Shown here in pieces: positions 18,219 through 27,853 of a DNA stretch of 64,000 nucleotides (positions within the stretch are counted from its first letter, which is position 1; each line of letters starts with the position of its first letter). Source of the stretch: Sinimarinibacterium arenosum (GTDB taxonomy: Bacteria; Pseudomonadota; Gammaproteobacteria; Nevskiales; Nevskiaceae). The stretch is taken from positions 248,001-312,000 of the forward strand of contig NZ_SUKF01000003.1 in NCBI RefSeq assembly GCF_005047655.1, given 5' to 3'. A program made the position numbers and the translations under genes. The notes under the pieces were generated by a model. It saw only the letters and a list, made by a program, of their open reading frames with translations. It made no database searches and had not been told where the DNA came from.

Positions 18219-20897
18219 TTACTTGAGTTCGTGCCGATCCAGTGTGCGCACCAGAACTTCACGCAGCTCGTCGAGTGTGCGTTCGTCCTTGATCGGGCGA
18301 TGCATGCGATCGGTGATGTAGAACACGTCTTCGGCACGTTCGCCGATGGTGGCGACCTTGGCGGCATTCAGCAGGATGCCGCGTTTCTGGAATACGCGAC
18401 CGATCAGTGACAACAGGCCGGGCTGATCGGCGGCGACCAGTTCCAGCGTCGTGCGGTTGCGTGCCTCGTCCTGACCGAAGTACACCTGCGTTGGCGTGTC
18501 GAAATGCTTCAGGCGCTGTGACGTGCGGCGATTGACGTCGATTGTCGACATCTCGGGGTCGCTGAGCACCCGGCGCAAAGAATCGCGAATTTCGTCCTGG
18601 CGCATCTGCGAGTCCAGCGGCGTGTTGTCGCTTTCCAGCACGATGTAGGAATCCAGTACGAAGCCGTCGTCGGTCGTGTGCAGGCGGGCGTCCAGAATGT
18701 TGAGGCCCAGGCGTGCGAGTACACCGGTGGTCAGGCCGAACAGATGGTCGCGGTCGCGGGTGTAGACAAACACGGCGGTGCCGCGCCCCGCGACGGTCTG
18801 CACCATGACCAGCGGCAGATCGGCCTCCTGCACACGGGCAATTGCCGGCAGCTGCCAGGCCAACTCTTCAGGCGAGTGACGCAGGAAGTAGTCGTGGTCG
18901 AAGCGGGCCCAGACGCTCTCGGCGGTATCCGGGTCGATGTGCTGCTCTGCGAGGAGTCCCAGTGCGATCTGGCGGGTGTCGGCAGCGCGTTCGGTTTCCA
19001 GCGTGGCCTGGTCCACCACGCCTTCGAGTAGGCGCGCGCTCTGACGATACAGATCCTTGAGGAGCGATTCGCGCCAGGAGTTCCACAATGCCGGATTGGT
19101 GCCGCGAATGTCCGCGCAGGTGAGCAGAAAGATATAGTCGAGCCGGATACGGCTGCCGACGCGCTCCGCAAATGCGGCAACCACGCTGGCGTCGCTGATG
19201 TCCTGCTTCTGCGCGGTCAGCGACATCAGCAGGTGATCCCGTACCAGCCATGCGACCAAGGCGGCGTCGGCGTGCGACAGGCCGTGAACAAGGCAGAACT
19301 GCTCGGCCTCTGCGCTGCCGATTTCCGAGTGATCGCCGTCTCGGCCCTTACCAATGTCGTGCCACAACGCGGCCAGGTAAAGCAGCTCCGGTTTGGGCAC
19401 GCGATCCATGATCTTGCTGCAGTACGGCAGTTCGTCACGGAAGCGCTGCATCGCGAAGCGTCGCGCGTTGCGCAGTACGTACAGGATGTGCTCGTCCACA
19501 GTCAGCGTGTGGAACAGGTCATACTGCATCAGGCCGACGATACGGCCGAACTCCGGCAAATACCGACCGAGCACGCCATAACGATTCATGCGACGCAGGT
19601 TGCGGGTCAGGCCGCGTCCCTCGCGGAACATTTCCATGAACAAGGCGCGTGAGCGGACGGAGTTGCGGACCTCATCGGTCATCAGCTTGCCGTCGCGCAG
19701 CACCATGCGCAGCGTCTGTGCGCGGATGCCATCGATTTTCGGGTTCTGCTGCAGCAGCAGGAACAGTTCAAGCAACGCCCAGGGCTGGCGCCGGAACACC
19801 TCGTCGTCGCGAGCTTCAAGATAACCGTTGCGGACCTGGAAGCGCGGATTCAGCGTGAGCGGCTCACCGGCGATCGGATGCACGATGGCTTCTTCAAACA
19901 GCTGCAGCAGCATATCGTTCAGGCACGACAGCGATTTGATCGTGCGGTAGTACAGCTGCATGAACTGCTCGACCGCCTTGTTCGAGCTGCTGTCGACGTA
20001 GCCAAACAGCTGTGCGACCTTGATCTGACTGTCGAACAGCAGGCGATCTTCACGTCGGCCGGTAATCATGTGCAGTGCGAAACGCACGCGCCACAGGAAA
20101 TCCTGACCGGCGAAGAGTTCGTCGCATTCCTGCTTGGTCAGAAAGCCGTGTTCACGCAGTTCGCCCAGCGTTTGCGCGCCGAAATGACGTTTGGCCACCC
20201 AGCCGATGGTGTGGATGTCGCGAAGGCCTCCGGGGCTTTCCTTGACGTTCGGCTCGAGCTTGTAGCCAGTGTCGTCGTACTTGCGATAGCGCGCCGACTG
20301 CTCAGCCTTCTTGGCTTCAAAGAAGTCCTGGATCGACCAGATGCGATCCGGAGTCAGCGCCTGCTGCATTTGCTCGAACAGACTTTCATCGCCAATCAGG
20401 ATCCGCGCTTCGAGCAGATTGGTGATGACGGTGATGTCCTTGGCCGCTTCGCTGACGCATTCGTCGACGGTGCGCACGCTCTGGCCGACTTCCAGGCCGA
20501 TGTCCCAGTTGAACGCGGTGAGCGCTTCCAGGGACTTGCGGTGAAGCTCCAGCGCGCCGTCGGCGTGCAGCAGCAGGATGTCGATGTCCGAATGCGGCAG
20601 CAGCTCGCCGCGCCCATAGCCGCCGACAGCGACCAGTGTCAGGCCTTCGGTCACTTCCGGAAGAAATTTCTGCCAGGCCGCGCGCAGGACTTCGTCCACC
20701 AGATGGGTTCGTGCATGAACCAGGGAGTCTGCCGGCACGCCGTCATCGAACAGGCCATACAGACGGTCGCGGCCCCACTGCAGGGTCTCGCGAAAGGTGC
20801 TGATCGCGTAACCGCCATTGGCCAGGCGAGAGCGAATGCGATGCGCGCTGAAAATCGAGGCGGCTTCGTCGTCGCCCAGGTCGAGTTCAGCGCCCAT
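18219..20897 (-). CDS. glnD: Bifunctional PII uridylyltransferase / uridylyl-removing enzyme
   Basis: GlnD senses glutamine and modifies PII proteins to control nitrogen metabolism. The 892 residues match the family. An N-terminal nucleotidyltransferase domain has GGYGRGELLPHSDIDILL near residue 90. An HD domain with LWHDIGKGRDGDHSEIG lies near residue 505. Two ACT domains are at the C-terminus (for example TTLELVAADQPGLLSLIGRVF). It sits between map and dapD, as in E. coli. Confidence 0.97.
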   Translation of the reverse strand: MGAELDLGDDEAASIFSAHRIRSRLANGGYAISTFRETLQWGRDRLYGLFDDGVPADSLVHARTHLVDEVLRAAWQKFLPEVTEGLTLVAVGGYGRGELLPHSDIDILLLHADGALELHRKSLEALTAFNWDIGLEVGQSVRTVDECVSEAAKDITVITNLLEARILIGDESLFEQMQQALTPDRIWSIQDFFEAKKAEQSARYRKYDDTGYKLEPNVKESPGGLRDIHTIGWVAKRHFGAQTLGELREHGFLTKQECDELFAGQDFLWRVRFALHMITGRREDRLLFDSQIKVAQLFGYVDSSSNKAVEQFMQLYYRTIKSLSCLNDMLLQLFEEAIVHPIAGEPLTLNPRFQVRNGYLEARDDEVFRRQPWALLELFLLLQQNPKIDGIRAQTLRMVLRDGKLMTDEVRNSVRSRALFMEMFREGRGLTRNLRRMNRYGVLGRYLPEFGRIVGLMQYDLFHTLTVDEHILYVLRNARRFAMQRFRDELPYCSKIMDRVPKPELLYLAALWHDIGKGRDGDHSEIGSAEAEQFCLVHGLSHADAALVAWLVRDHLLMSLTAQKQDISDASVVAAFAERVGSRIRLDYIFLLTCADIRGTNPALWNSWRESLLKDLYRQSARLLEGVVDQATLETERAADTRQIALGLLAEQHIDPDTAESVWARFDHDYFLRHSPEELAWQLPAIARVQEADLPLVMVQTVAGRGTAVFVYTRDRDHLFGLTTGVLARLGLNILDARLHTTDDGFVLDSYIVLESDNTPLDSQMRQDEIRDSLRRVLSDPEMSTIDVNRRTSQRLKHFDTPTQVYFGQDEARNRTTLELVAADQPGLLSLIGRVFQKRGILLNAAKVATIGERAEDVFYITDRMHRPIKDERTLDELREVLVRTLDRHELK

Positions 20898-20957
20898 GGC
20901 GATCGTGCCTCGGTGACAGGCATTGAGCCGTCTGCAGTTGCAAAGTCATGAAAAGCT

Positions 20958-21722
20958 TCACAGTTGGCCGTTGCGCAGGGTCAGAACTTCGTGGCCTTCC
21001 GGGGTCACCAGAATCGTGTGTTCCCACTGGGCCGAAAGGGAGTGGTCCTTGGTGACGACGGTCCAGCCGTCTGGCAGCAGTCGCACATCGGGTTTTCCAG
21101 CGTTGATCATCGGCTCGATGGTGAACGTCATGCCGGCCTGCAACTCGATGCCGGTTCCGGGGCGCCCATAGTGCAGCACCTGTGGATCTTCGTGGAAAAC
21201 CTTGCCGATGCCATGGCCGCAGTACTCACGGACGACTGAAAAGCCGCGTTGTTCGGCGTGGCGCTGGATGACGTGGCCGATATCGCCCAGACGCACTCCC
21301 GGAGCGACCAGTTTGATGCCTTCGATCATCGCTTCGTGCGTGGTTTCCGTCAGGCGTCGGGCCAGGACGCTCGGCTCGCCGATATAGAACATGCGGCTGG
21401 TGTCGCCGTGGTAGCCGTCCTTGATGACCGTGATGTCGATGTTGATGACGTCACCTTTCTTCAGCATCTTGGCGCCCGGAATGCCGTGGCAGACCACATG
21501 GTTGACCGAGGTGCAGATCGACTTGGGGAAGCCCTTGTAATTCAGCGGTGCAGGAATGCAACCCTGTGTCTGCACAATATATTCGTGGCACAGGCGGTTG
21601 AGTTCTTCGGTCGAAACCCCGGGCTTTACATGCGGTTCGATCATCACCAGCACATCGGCGGCGGCGGCGCCGGCGGCGCGCATCTTGTCCTGCTCTTCGG
21701 GGGTCTTGATGGAAATCGTCAT
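20958..21722 (-). CDS. map: Methionine aminopeptidase, type I
   Basis: This 254-residue enzyme removes the initiator methionine. The dinuclear metal ligands are visible in INIDITVIKDGYHGDTS (two Asp), CGHGIGKVFHEDP (His) and TIEPMI plus QWEHTILVT (two Glu). The ATG at 21722 starts MTISIKTPEEQDKMRAAG, the usual family N-terminus. A much longer open frame runs upstream through rpsB and tsf but is antisense and not credible. map is divergent from rpsB, as in many gammaproteobacteria. Confidence 0.97.
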   Translation of the reverse strand: MTISIKTPEEQDKMRAAGAAAADVLVMIEPHVKPGVSTEELNRLCHEYIVQTQGCIPAPLNYKGFPKSICTSVNHVVCHGIPGAKMLKKGDVINIDITVIKDGYHGDTSRMFYIGEPSVLARRLTETTHEAMIEGIKLVAPGVRLGDIGHVIQRHAEQRGFSVVREYCGHGIGKVFHEDPQVLHYGRPGTGIELQAGMTFTIEPMINAGKPDVRLLPDGWTVVTKDHSLSAQWEHTILVTPEGHEVLTLRNGQL

Positions 21723-21805
21723 TCGCTGCGCCTGAAGGCCTCGTGGGCCGTTCTCGGGGTGGTTGGGAATCCGCGGCTGCGCATTGTGCGGCGACGGGAA
21801 ACTCG

Positions 21806-21834
21806 TTGTTTTCAAAGGGGCGCTATGGTATAAA
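21806..21834 (+). promoter_or_regulatory. Promoter of rpsB-tsf
   Basis: TTGTTT (21806-21811), a 17-base spacer and TATAAA (21829-21834) with an extended TGG directly before the -10 box. It predicts a leader of about 105 bases before rpsB, room for the regulatory structure described there. Confidence 0.7.
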
Positions 21835-21884
21835 GCGCGCCCTTCAAAGGCAATGCGGAAACGTATTTGCCGTTGAAAATCCAT

Positions 21885-21937
21885 CCGCGCCCGACTTGGG
21901 TGAGCCACCTGGGCGCGGTTAGCTCTAACCCAAGGAG
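21885..21937 (+). promoter_or_regulatory. rpsB leader pseudoknot covering the ribosome binding site
   Basis: CCGCGCCC (21885-21892) pairs perfectly with GGGCGCGG (21911-21918). Inside that loop CTTGGGT (21895-21901) pairs perfectly with ACCCAAG (21928-21934), forming an H-type pseudoknot. The second strand overlaps the first three bases of the Shine-Dalgarno AAGGAG (21932-21937). In E. coli, S2 represses rpsB-tsf translation through the 5' leader, so this fits an S2 autoregulatory site. Protein binding here is an inference. Confidence 0.6.
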
Positions 21938-21944
21938 ATGCACC

Positions 21945-22766
21945 ATGGCGGAAGTTACTATGCGCCAGTTGCTGGAAGCGGGCGTCCATTTCGGACACCG
22001 CACCCGCTACTGGAACCCGAAGATGGACCAGTTCATTTTCGGCGAGCGCAATCGCATTCACATCATCAATCTGGAACAGACGCTTCCGATGCTGAAGGAC
22101 GCTTGCTCCTTCGCCGGTAAGCTCGCGGCCAGCGGTGGCCGCGTCCTGTTCGTCGGCACCAAGCGCGCAGCGCGTGAGACCGTCGAGGACGAAGCCCGTC
22201 GCGCCGGCATGCCGTTCGTCAACCAGCGTTGGTTGGGCGGCACCCTGACCAACTTCAAGACGGTCAAGGGTTCGATCAAGCGCCTGATCGAAATGGAAAA
22301 GCAGGTCGAGGACGGTTCGATCAACCGCCTGACCAAGAAGGAACAGCTGACGTTCCAGCGCGAGCTGGAGAAGCTTTCCCGTTCGCTCGGCGGCATCAAG
22401 GACATGCCGAGCCTGCCGGACTGCCTGTTCGTGATCGACACGGGCTACGAAAAGAACGCCGTGGCCGAAGCGCGCAAGCTGGGTATCCCGGTGATCGCGG
22501 TGGTCGATTCCAACAATGATCCGGCACCGGTCGATTTCGTCATTCCGGGCAACGACGACGCTACTCGTGCCATTCGTGTCTATGCGCAGTGCCTGGCGGA
22601 CGCGATCATCGAAGGCCGTGGCAGCAATACCGTGGGTCGCTCGGAAGAGTTCGTCGAAGTGTCCGACGAGCCGTCGTCGCGTCGTCCGCGTGGTCCGGCT
22701 CGTAAGGGCGGCGACGCCAAACCCGGGCGCGCGCCTCAGGCCGCTGCCGAAAAGACGGAGGAGTAA
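21945..22766 (+). CDS. rpsB: 30S ribosomal protein S2
   Basis: The 273-residue protein begins [27 protein letters not shown], the S2 signature, and contains [13 protein letters not shown]. The C-terminal ~35 residues are a basic extension beyond E. coli S2 (241 residues), ending in Arg/Gly/Pro/Ala-rich sequence. The ATG at 21945 has AAGGAG seven bases upstream. It is followed by tsf after three bases, the standard rpsB-tsf operon. Confidence 0.98.
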   Translation: MAEVTMRQLLEAGVHFGHRTRYWNPKMDQFIFGERNRIHIINLEQTLPMLKDACSFAGKLAASGGRVLFVGTKRAARETVEDEARRAGMPFVNQRWLGGTLTNFKTVKGSIKRLIEMEKQVEDGSINRLTKKEQLTFQRELEKLSRSLGGIKDMPSLPDCLFVIDTGYEKNAVAEARKLGIPVIAVVDSNNDPAPVDFVIPGNDDATRAIRVYAQCLADAIIEGRGSNTVGRSEEFVEVSDEPSSRRPRGPARKGGDAKPGRAPQAAAEKTEE

Positions 22767-22769
22767 TCG

Positions 22770-23675
22770 ATGGCGCAGATTTCCGCAGCCCTGGTCAAGG
22801 AACTTCGCGAGCGCACCGGTGCGGGTATCGGTGACTGCAAGAAGGCACTGGAAGCGACCGAGGGCAATCTCGATGCGGCCGCTGAAAAGCTGCGCATGGA
22901 TGGTGCGGCCAAGGCTGACAAGAAGGCCGGCCGTACTGCAGCTGAAGGCATTCTGGCCATCGCCGAGGACGGTTCTGCGGTTGCGATCGTCGAGCTGAAC
23001 AGCGAAACCGACTTTGTTGCCAAGGCGGGCGAGTTCCGTGATCTGGCCAAGCGTGCGGCAGAAGTGGCGCTGAAGCATCGTCCGGCAAGCGTCGAAGCGC
23101 TGGTTGCGATCGAAGACGGCGGCGAGTCGCTGGATACCCAGCGCCGTACCCTGATTGCCCGTATTGGCGAGAACATGGCGATTCGCCGGTTCGAGGTTGT
23201 CGAGAAGTCGGGTGGTCCGTTGGTGACCTACATGCATCCGGGCGACAAGACCGGTGTGATCGTGGCCATGGAGTCGGGTGACGAGGCTTTGGCTCGTGAT
23301 CTGGCGATGCACATTGCGGCGATGAGCCCGATCTATCTGGACGTTGCTTCGATCCCGGCCGAGATGATCGAGGCCGAGCGTCGCGTGATCGAAGCCCAGG
23401 TTGCGGAGCAGGCTGAGGGCAAGCCGGCTGAAATCGTCGCCAAGATGGTGGACGGCAAGCTGCGCAAGTTCGCCGCCGAAATCACGCTGCTGGGTCAGCC
23501 GTTTGTGCGTAATGACGCCTACGGCATGAAGTCTGATGATGCGATTGCCAAGGTGCTCGAGAAGACCGGATCCAAGGTTGCGCGTTTCGTGCGCTTCTCG
23601 GTGGGCGAGGGCATTGAAAAGCAGAAGACGGATTTTGCAGCAGAAGTGATGGCGCAGGCGGGCATCAAGGCCTGA
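22770..23675 (+). CDS. tsf: Translation elongation factor Ts
   Basis: EF-Ts recycles EF-Tu by exchanging GDP for GTP. The 301-residue protein has the UBA-like N-terminal domain with LRERTGAGIGDCKKAL and the core motif LNSETDFVAK, followed by the coiled-coil and C-terminal module. It lies three bases after rpsB and ends before a strong terminator, so rpsB-tsf form their own unit. Confidence 0.98.
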   Translation: MAQISAALVKELRERTGAGIGDCKKALEATEGNLDAAAEKLRMDGAAKADKKAGRTAAEGILAIAEDGSAVAIVELNSETDFVAKAGEFRDLAKRAAEVALKHRPASVEALVAIEDGGESLDTQRRTLIARIGENMAIRRFEVVEKSGGPLVTYMHPGDKTGVIVAMESGDEALARDLAMHIAAMSPIYLDVASIPAEMIEAERRVIEAQVAEQAEGKPAEIVAKMVDGKLRKFAAEITLLGQPFVRNDAYGMKSDDAIAKVLEKTGSKVARFVRFSVGEGIEKQKTDFAAEVMAQAGIKA

Positions 23676-23706
23676 TTGGCGTTAGAATCCGCTGCCACGA
23701 GGTTCG

Positions 23707-23731
23707 AGGCCCCGTTCTTCGGGGCCTTTTT
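23707..23731 (+). terminator. Intrinsic terminator after tsf
   Basis: AGGCCCCG (23707-23714) and CGGGGCCT (23720-23727) pair around a five-base loop and are followed by T residues. Confidence 0.9.
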
Positions 23732-23754
23732 GCAGGTAACGTTAATAAAATCAG

Positions 23755-24483
23755 ATGCCTATGACCGCCAAGCCCGCCTATCAGAGAATCCTGCTAAAGC
23801 TCTCCGGTGAGGCCTTGATGGGCAGCGGCGAGTTCGGCATTTCGCCCGAAGTGATGAGCGGGCTGGCGCACGAAATCAAGGCGGTGATCGATTCCGGCGT
23901 TCAGGTCGCGCTGGTCGTGGGCGGCGGCAATATCTTTCGCGGCGAAGGGTTGGCGCGGGCCGGCATGGACCGCGTCACCGGCGATCACATGGGCATGTTG
24001 GCGACCGTGATCAACGCCTTGGCGCTGCAGGATGCGATTGAGCGCGTCGGCCTGCCGGTCCGGGTGCAGTCCGCCTTGCGGATTAACCAGGTCTGCGAGG
24101 ACTACATCCGCCGTCGCGCCGTGCGTCACCTGGAAAAAGGCCGTGTCGTCATCTTTTCGGCCGGCACCGGAAATCCCTTTTTCACCACCGACTCGGCAGC
24201 GGCGTTGCGCGCCGTGGAGATCAATGCCGACTTGCTGCTGAAGGCGACCAAGGTCGACGGCATCTATACCGCTGATCCCAAAAAGCATCCGGATGCGGTC
24301 AAGTACCAGGAACTGACCTACGACGAAGCCTTGTCCAAGCGCCTTGGCGTCATGGATCAGACTGCGATGGTCCTGTGTCGCGACCATGGGATCAAACTCT
24401 GTGTTTACGACATGGACCGTGCCGGGGCGCTGCAAGCCATTATTAATGGCGACGACACGATTGGAACTCGCGTTTACGCCTGA
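23755..24483 (+). CDS. pyrH: UMP kinase
   Basis: The enzyme phosphorylates UMP to UDP. The 242-residue amino-acid-kinase-fold protein has [22 protein letters not shown] and [13 protein letters not shown]. The ATG at 23755 gives the same N-terminal length as E. coli PyrH; an in-frame ATG at 23761 is also possible and no clear Shine-Dalgarno site decides. It follows the tsf terminator and begins the next run, pyrH-frr-uppS-cdsA. Confidence 0.96.
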   Translation: MPMTAKPAYQRILLKLSGEALMGSGEFGISPEVMSGLAHEIKAVIDSGVQVALVVGGGNIFRGEGLARAGMDRVTGDHMGMLATVINALALQDAIERVGLPVRVQSALRINQVCEDYIRRRAVRHLEKGRVVIFSAGTGNPFFTTDSAAALRAVEINADLLLKATKVDGIYTADPKKHPDAVKYQELTYDEALSKRLGVMDQTAMVLCRDHGIKLCVYDMDRAGALQAIINGDDTIGTRVYA

Positions 24484-24522
24484 GCGCCGGGTTGATCCGG
24501 CGACCGTTTTTCGGAGATCACG

Positions 24523-25080
24523 ATGTTGAATCAAATCAAGAACGAGACATCTGCTCGCATGCAGAAGTCGGTCGATTCGTTGAAGACCGAACTGATGAAG
24601 CTGCGGACCGGGCGTGCCAATGCATCGTTGCTGGATCACGTCAAAGTCGATTATTACGGCTCCGAAGTGCCGATTTCTCAGGCCGCTTCGGTCACTGTGG
24701 AAGATGCGCGCACGATCATCATCACACCCTGGGACAAGGCGCTGGTCGGGGCGATCGAAAAGGCGATCATGACCTCTGACCTGGGGTTGACGCCGAACAC
24801 CGCTGGAACAACGATTCGGATCGTCATCCCGCCATTGACCGAGGAGCGCCGCCGCGACCTGACCAAGGTCGTTCGCACCGAGGCCGAAGCGGCACGCGTT
24901 GCCGTGCGTAATGTGCGCCGTGACGCCAACCAGTCGATCAAGGATAGCGAAAAGAAGAAGGAAATCAGCGAAGACGACGTCAAACGCGGCGAGGCCGAGA
25001 TCCAGAAGCTGACCGATCAGTTCGTCGCGAAAATCGACGAAGTTGCGGCCGTGAAGGAAAAAGAGCTGTTGTCGATGTAA
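24523..25080 (+). CDS. frr: Ribosome recycling factor
   Basis: RRF splits post-termination ribosomes with EF-G. The 185-residue protein matches E. coli length exactly and shows [32 protein letters not shown] and [16 protein letters not shown] lies before the ATG at 24523. It is 39 bases after pyrH, the usual neighbour. Confidence 0.98.
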   Translation: MLNQIKNETSARMQKSVDSLKTELMKLRTGRANASLLDHVKVDYYGSEVPISQAASVTVEDARTIIITPWDKALVGAIEKAIMTSDLGLTPNTAGTTIRIVIPPLTEERRRDLTKVVRTEAEAARVAVRNVRRDANQSIKDSEKKKEISEDDVKRGEAEIQKLTDQFVAKIDEVAAVKEKELLSM

Positions 25081-25098
25081 TGCTGCACAGGCTCGTTC

Positions 25099-25818
25099 AT
25101 GTCCCATCAAGTCCCTGAGTTGACCGACACGCGGGTGCCGCGGCATGTCGCCATCATCATGGATGGCAACGGCCGCTGGGCGGTTGCACGCGGAAAACCG
25201 CGCTCGATGGGCCATCGAGCGGGCGTGCGTGCGGTGCGCAAGGTGATTCGAGCGGCGGCGGAGGCGGGTGTCGAAGTACTCACCCTGTTTGCGTTCTCAC
25301 AGGAAAACTGGAACCGCCCCGATCTGGAGGTCAGGCTGCTGATCGAGCTGTTCAAGGCGACGTTGAAACGCGAGGCGAAGTCGCTCGACAAGAATGACAT
25401 CCGGATGCGGTTCATTGGCGATCACCGTGACTTTCCGGCTGAACTTCGCGAGCAGATGAAAAGCGCAGAGGCGCAGACCGCCAGCAATGCCGGGATGACC
25501 CTGGTGGTCGCGGTGGGCTACGGCGGGCAATGGGATATCGTGCAGGCTGCCCAGCGTCTGGCTGCGGAAGGGCGAGACATCAATGCGGACTCACTGGCCG
25601 ACGCGCTGGATACACGCGGTCTGCCGGACCCCGAGCTGCTGATTCGTACCGGGGGCGAAAGCCGGATCAGCAACTTTCTGTTGTGGCAGCTGGCCTATAC
25701 CGAGTTGTATTTCACTCCGCAGCTATGGCCGGATTTTGACGGCACCGCGTTGATGCAGGCGCTGGACTGGTATGCGGGACGACAACGTCGCTTCGGACGC
25801 GTGCCGGAAGCTGCATGA
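25099..25818 (+). CDS. uppS: Undecaprenyl diphosphate synthase
   Basis: This cis-prenyltransferase builds the C55 lipid carrier for peptidoglycan and O-antigen. In 239 residues it has HVAIIMDGNGRWA with the catalytic Asp, FAFSQENWNRP, and the C-terminal LIRTGGESRISNFLLWQLAYTEL. It is cytosolic and membrane-associated. It lies 18 bases after frr and 22 before cdsA, in the conserved order. Confidence 0.98.
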   Translation: MSHQVPELTDTRVPRHVAIIMDGNGRWAVARGKPRSMGHRAGVRAVRKVIRAAAEAGVEVLTLFAFSQENWNRPDLEVRLLIELFKATLKREAKSLDKNDIRMRFIGDHRDFPAELREQMKSAEAQTASNAGMTLVVAVGYGGQWDIVQAAQRLAAEGRDINADSLADALDTRGLPDPELLIRTGGESRISNFLLWQLAYTELYFTPQLWPDFDGTALMQALDWYAGRQRRFGRVPEAA

Positions 25819-25840
25819 CCGCCATGGGGGAGACTAGGCG

Positions 25841-26671
25841 ATGCTGATCCAGCGGGTGATTACCGCATTGGTGCTACTGCCGGGCGTGCTGGCGCTGGTC
25901 TGGTTTGCGCCGACCCAGGTGTTGTATGCGGTTTTTGCCGGTGCGGGTCTGTTGATTGCCTGGGAATGGGCGGCACTGATGCGCTGGACCGAGCCTGCAC
26001 GACGTTGGAGCTATGTCGCCATTGTTGGTGCGATGCTGCTTGCCGTAGGGGTCGTCAGTCAGGTTCCACAGAGTCTGAGCCTGCTGAATGTGCTGACGGG
26101 CTTGGCTGTGCTGTGGTGGCTGGTGGTTCCGACGATATTTCCCGGATTTCCGGGCAACCTGCAACGCAATCCTCCTTCGGCGCTGGCGCTCGGCATGCTG
26201 GGCGTGGTCTTGATCGCGTCGACGGTGAGTGCCCTCGCGCAGCTGCATGCGATGCACAACGGGCCACTGCGCCTGCTGTTTGTACTGTTCCTCGTGTTCG
26301 CAGCGGACACCGGTGCCTTTCTGGCGGGACGCAGCCTGGGGCGGCACAAGCTGGCGCCCGGTATTTCTCCTGGCAAGACAGTCGAAGGCGCCATCGGCGG
26401 CGTCGTGTTGTGTGCGCTGTGGGCGTTGACCGCCGGGGTCTATGTGTTCGAAGTCGTTGGCGCCCAGGTACTGGTCCTGGTCGGGCTTTCAATCGTCGTA
26501 GCGCTGGCATCGATTGTCGGCGATCTGACCGAATCGATGTTCAAGCGCATGGTTGGAATCAAGGACAGCGGAACACTGCTGCCGGGTCACGGCGGCATTC
26601 TGGATCGGGTCGACAGCATCCTGGCGGCGGCGCCGGTGATGTTGTGCGGTCTGTATCTGACGGGCCTGTAA
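25841..26671 (+). CDS. cdsA: Phosphatidate cytidylyltransferase
   Basis: CdsA makes CDP-diacylglycerol, the precursor of all membrane phospholipids. The 276-residue polytopic membrane protein has about eight hydrophobic segments and the family signature SMFKRMVGIKDSGTLLPGHGGILDRVDS near the C-terminus. The dxr GTG start follows its TAA directly. Confidence 0.97.
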   Translation: MLIQRVITALVLLPGVLALVWFAPTQVLYAVFAGAGLLIAWEWAALMRWTEPARRWSYVAIVGAMLLAVGVVSQVPQSLSLLNVLTGLAVLWWLVVPTIFPGFPGNLQRNPPSALALGMLGVVLIASTVSALAQLHAMHNGPLRLLFVLFLVFAADTGAFLAGRSLGRHKLAPGISPGKTVEGAIGGVVLCALWALTAGVYVFEVVGAQVLVLVGLSIVVALASIVGDLTESMFKRMVGIKDSGTLLPGHGGILDRVDSILAAAPVMLCGLYLTGL

Positions 26672-27853
26672 GTGCAGGGTCTGGTCATTCTGGGAGCGAC
26701 CGGCACGATCGGGCGCAACACGCTGGATATCGTGCGTCGTCATCCAGAGCGCATTCGGGTTTTGGCGCTGAGCGCCAATCGCGATGTCGAAGCGATGGTG
26801 GGTTTGTGTCGCGAGTTTCGACCGCGGATTGCCGCGATGGCGGACTTCGCAGCGGCGGAGCAGCTGAAAAACCGGCTCCGTGAGCTTGATTTGAGCGTTG
26901 AGGTCCTGGGCGGTCCTGACGCCGCCACAACCGTTGCGGCGCTACCGGACGCCGATCAGGTGATGTCGGCGATCGTGGGGGCGGTTGGATTGCTGCCGAC
27001 CCTGGCTGCGGTGCGTGCCGGCAAGCGTGTGCTGATTGCGAACAAGGAACCGCTGGTCATGGCGGGAGCCCTGGTGCTTGAAGAGGCGCAGCGCGCGGGA
27101 GCGCTGTTGCTCCCGATCGATTCCGAGCACAACGCCATCTTTCAATGTCTGCCGGCAGGGAGCCAGTGTGGAACGCCACCGCGTGGCGTACGCCGGTTAA
27201 CCTTGACCGCTTCCGGCGGACCGTTCCGGCAGACGCCGCTGGACCAGCTGTCGTCGGTCACGCCTGCCCAGGCTGTGCGTCACCCGAATTGGGTGATGGG
27301 GCAGAAAATTTCTGTTGACTCGGCCACGATGATGAACAAGGGCCTGGAGTTGATTGAGGCGGCGGTCCTCTACGGCGTGTCGTCATCGCAAATCGATGTC
27401 GTCATCCATCCGCAGAGCGCGATTCATTCGATCGTCGAATATGTCGACGGCTCAATGCTGGCTCAGATCGGCCAGTCCGACATGCGCGTTCCAATTGCCC
27501 ATGCGCTGGCGTGGCCCGAGCGCTGGACGTCTGGGGTTGATCCGCTTGACCTGCCGGCGCTCGGCCGCTTCGACTTCGAAGCGCCTGACCTGCGTCGCTT
27601 TCCGTGCCTGGTTTTGGCGCGCGCGGCGCTGGAGTCCGGCGGAATTGCGCCGCTGGCATTGAACGCAGCGAACGAAATCGCTGTCCAAGCGTTTCTGGAC
27701 GGGCAGCTGCCCTATTTGGGGATTGCGGAGTTGATCGAACACACGATGTCCAAGGTTCACGGCGAAGCGCTGGGCCAAGGCCGGGCGCTGGATGAAATTC
27801 TGCACGCGGACGCGCGTGTCAGGGCGATCGCACAGGAGACACTGCATGCCTGA
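26672..27853 (+). CDS. dxr: 1-deoxy-D-xylulose 5-phosphate reductoisomerase
   Basis: Dxr catalyses the committed step of the MEP pathway with NADPH. The 393-residue protein shows the nucleotide site GATGTIGRNTLDIV, the metal-binding PIDSEHNAIFQCL, and SVDSATMMNKGLE. The GTG start directly abuts the cdsA stop. Its 3' end overlaps rseP by eight bases. Confidence 0.97.
   Translation: MQGLVILGATGTIGRNTLDIVRRHPERIRVLALSANRDVEAMVGLCREFRPRIAAMADFAAAEQLKNRLRELDLSVEVLGGPDAATTVAALPDADQVMSAIVGAVGLLPTLAAVRAGKRVLIANKEPLVMAGALVLEEAQRAGALLLPIDSEHNAIFQCLPAGSQCGTPPRGVRRLTLTASGGPFRQTPLDQLSSVTPAQAVRHPNWVMGQKISVDSATMMNKGLELIEAAVLYGVSSSQIDVVIHPQSAIHSIVEYVDGSMLAQIGQSDMRVPIAHALAWPERWTSGVDPLDLPALGRFDFEAPDLRRFPCLVLARAALESGGIAPLALNAANEIAVQAFLDGQLPYLGIAELIEHTMSKVHGEALGQGRALDEILHADARVRAIAQETLHA

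Noticed and set aside
21723-23312. Open minus-strand frame extending map upstream by more than 500 codons
   Set aside because: It is antisense to rpsB and tsf and would precede the canonical map start; the family N-terminus begins at 21722.
23794-25215. Long minus-strand open frame opposite pyrH and frr
   Set aside because: It is a shadow of two certain genes in GC-rich DNA, with low-complexity His/Arg/Gln-rich sequence and no recognisable domain.
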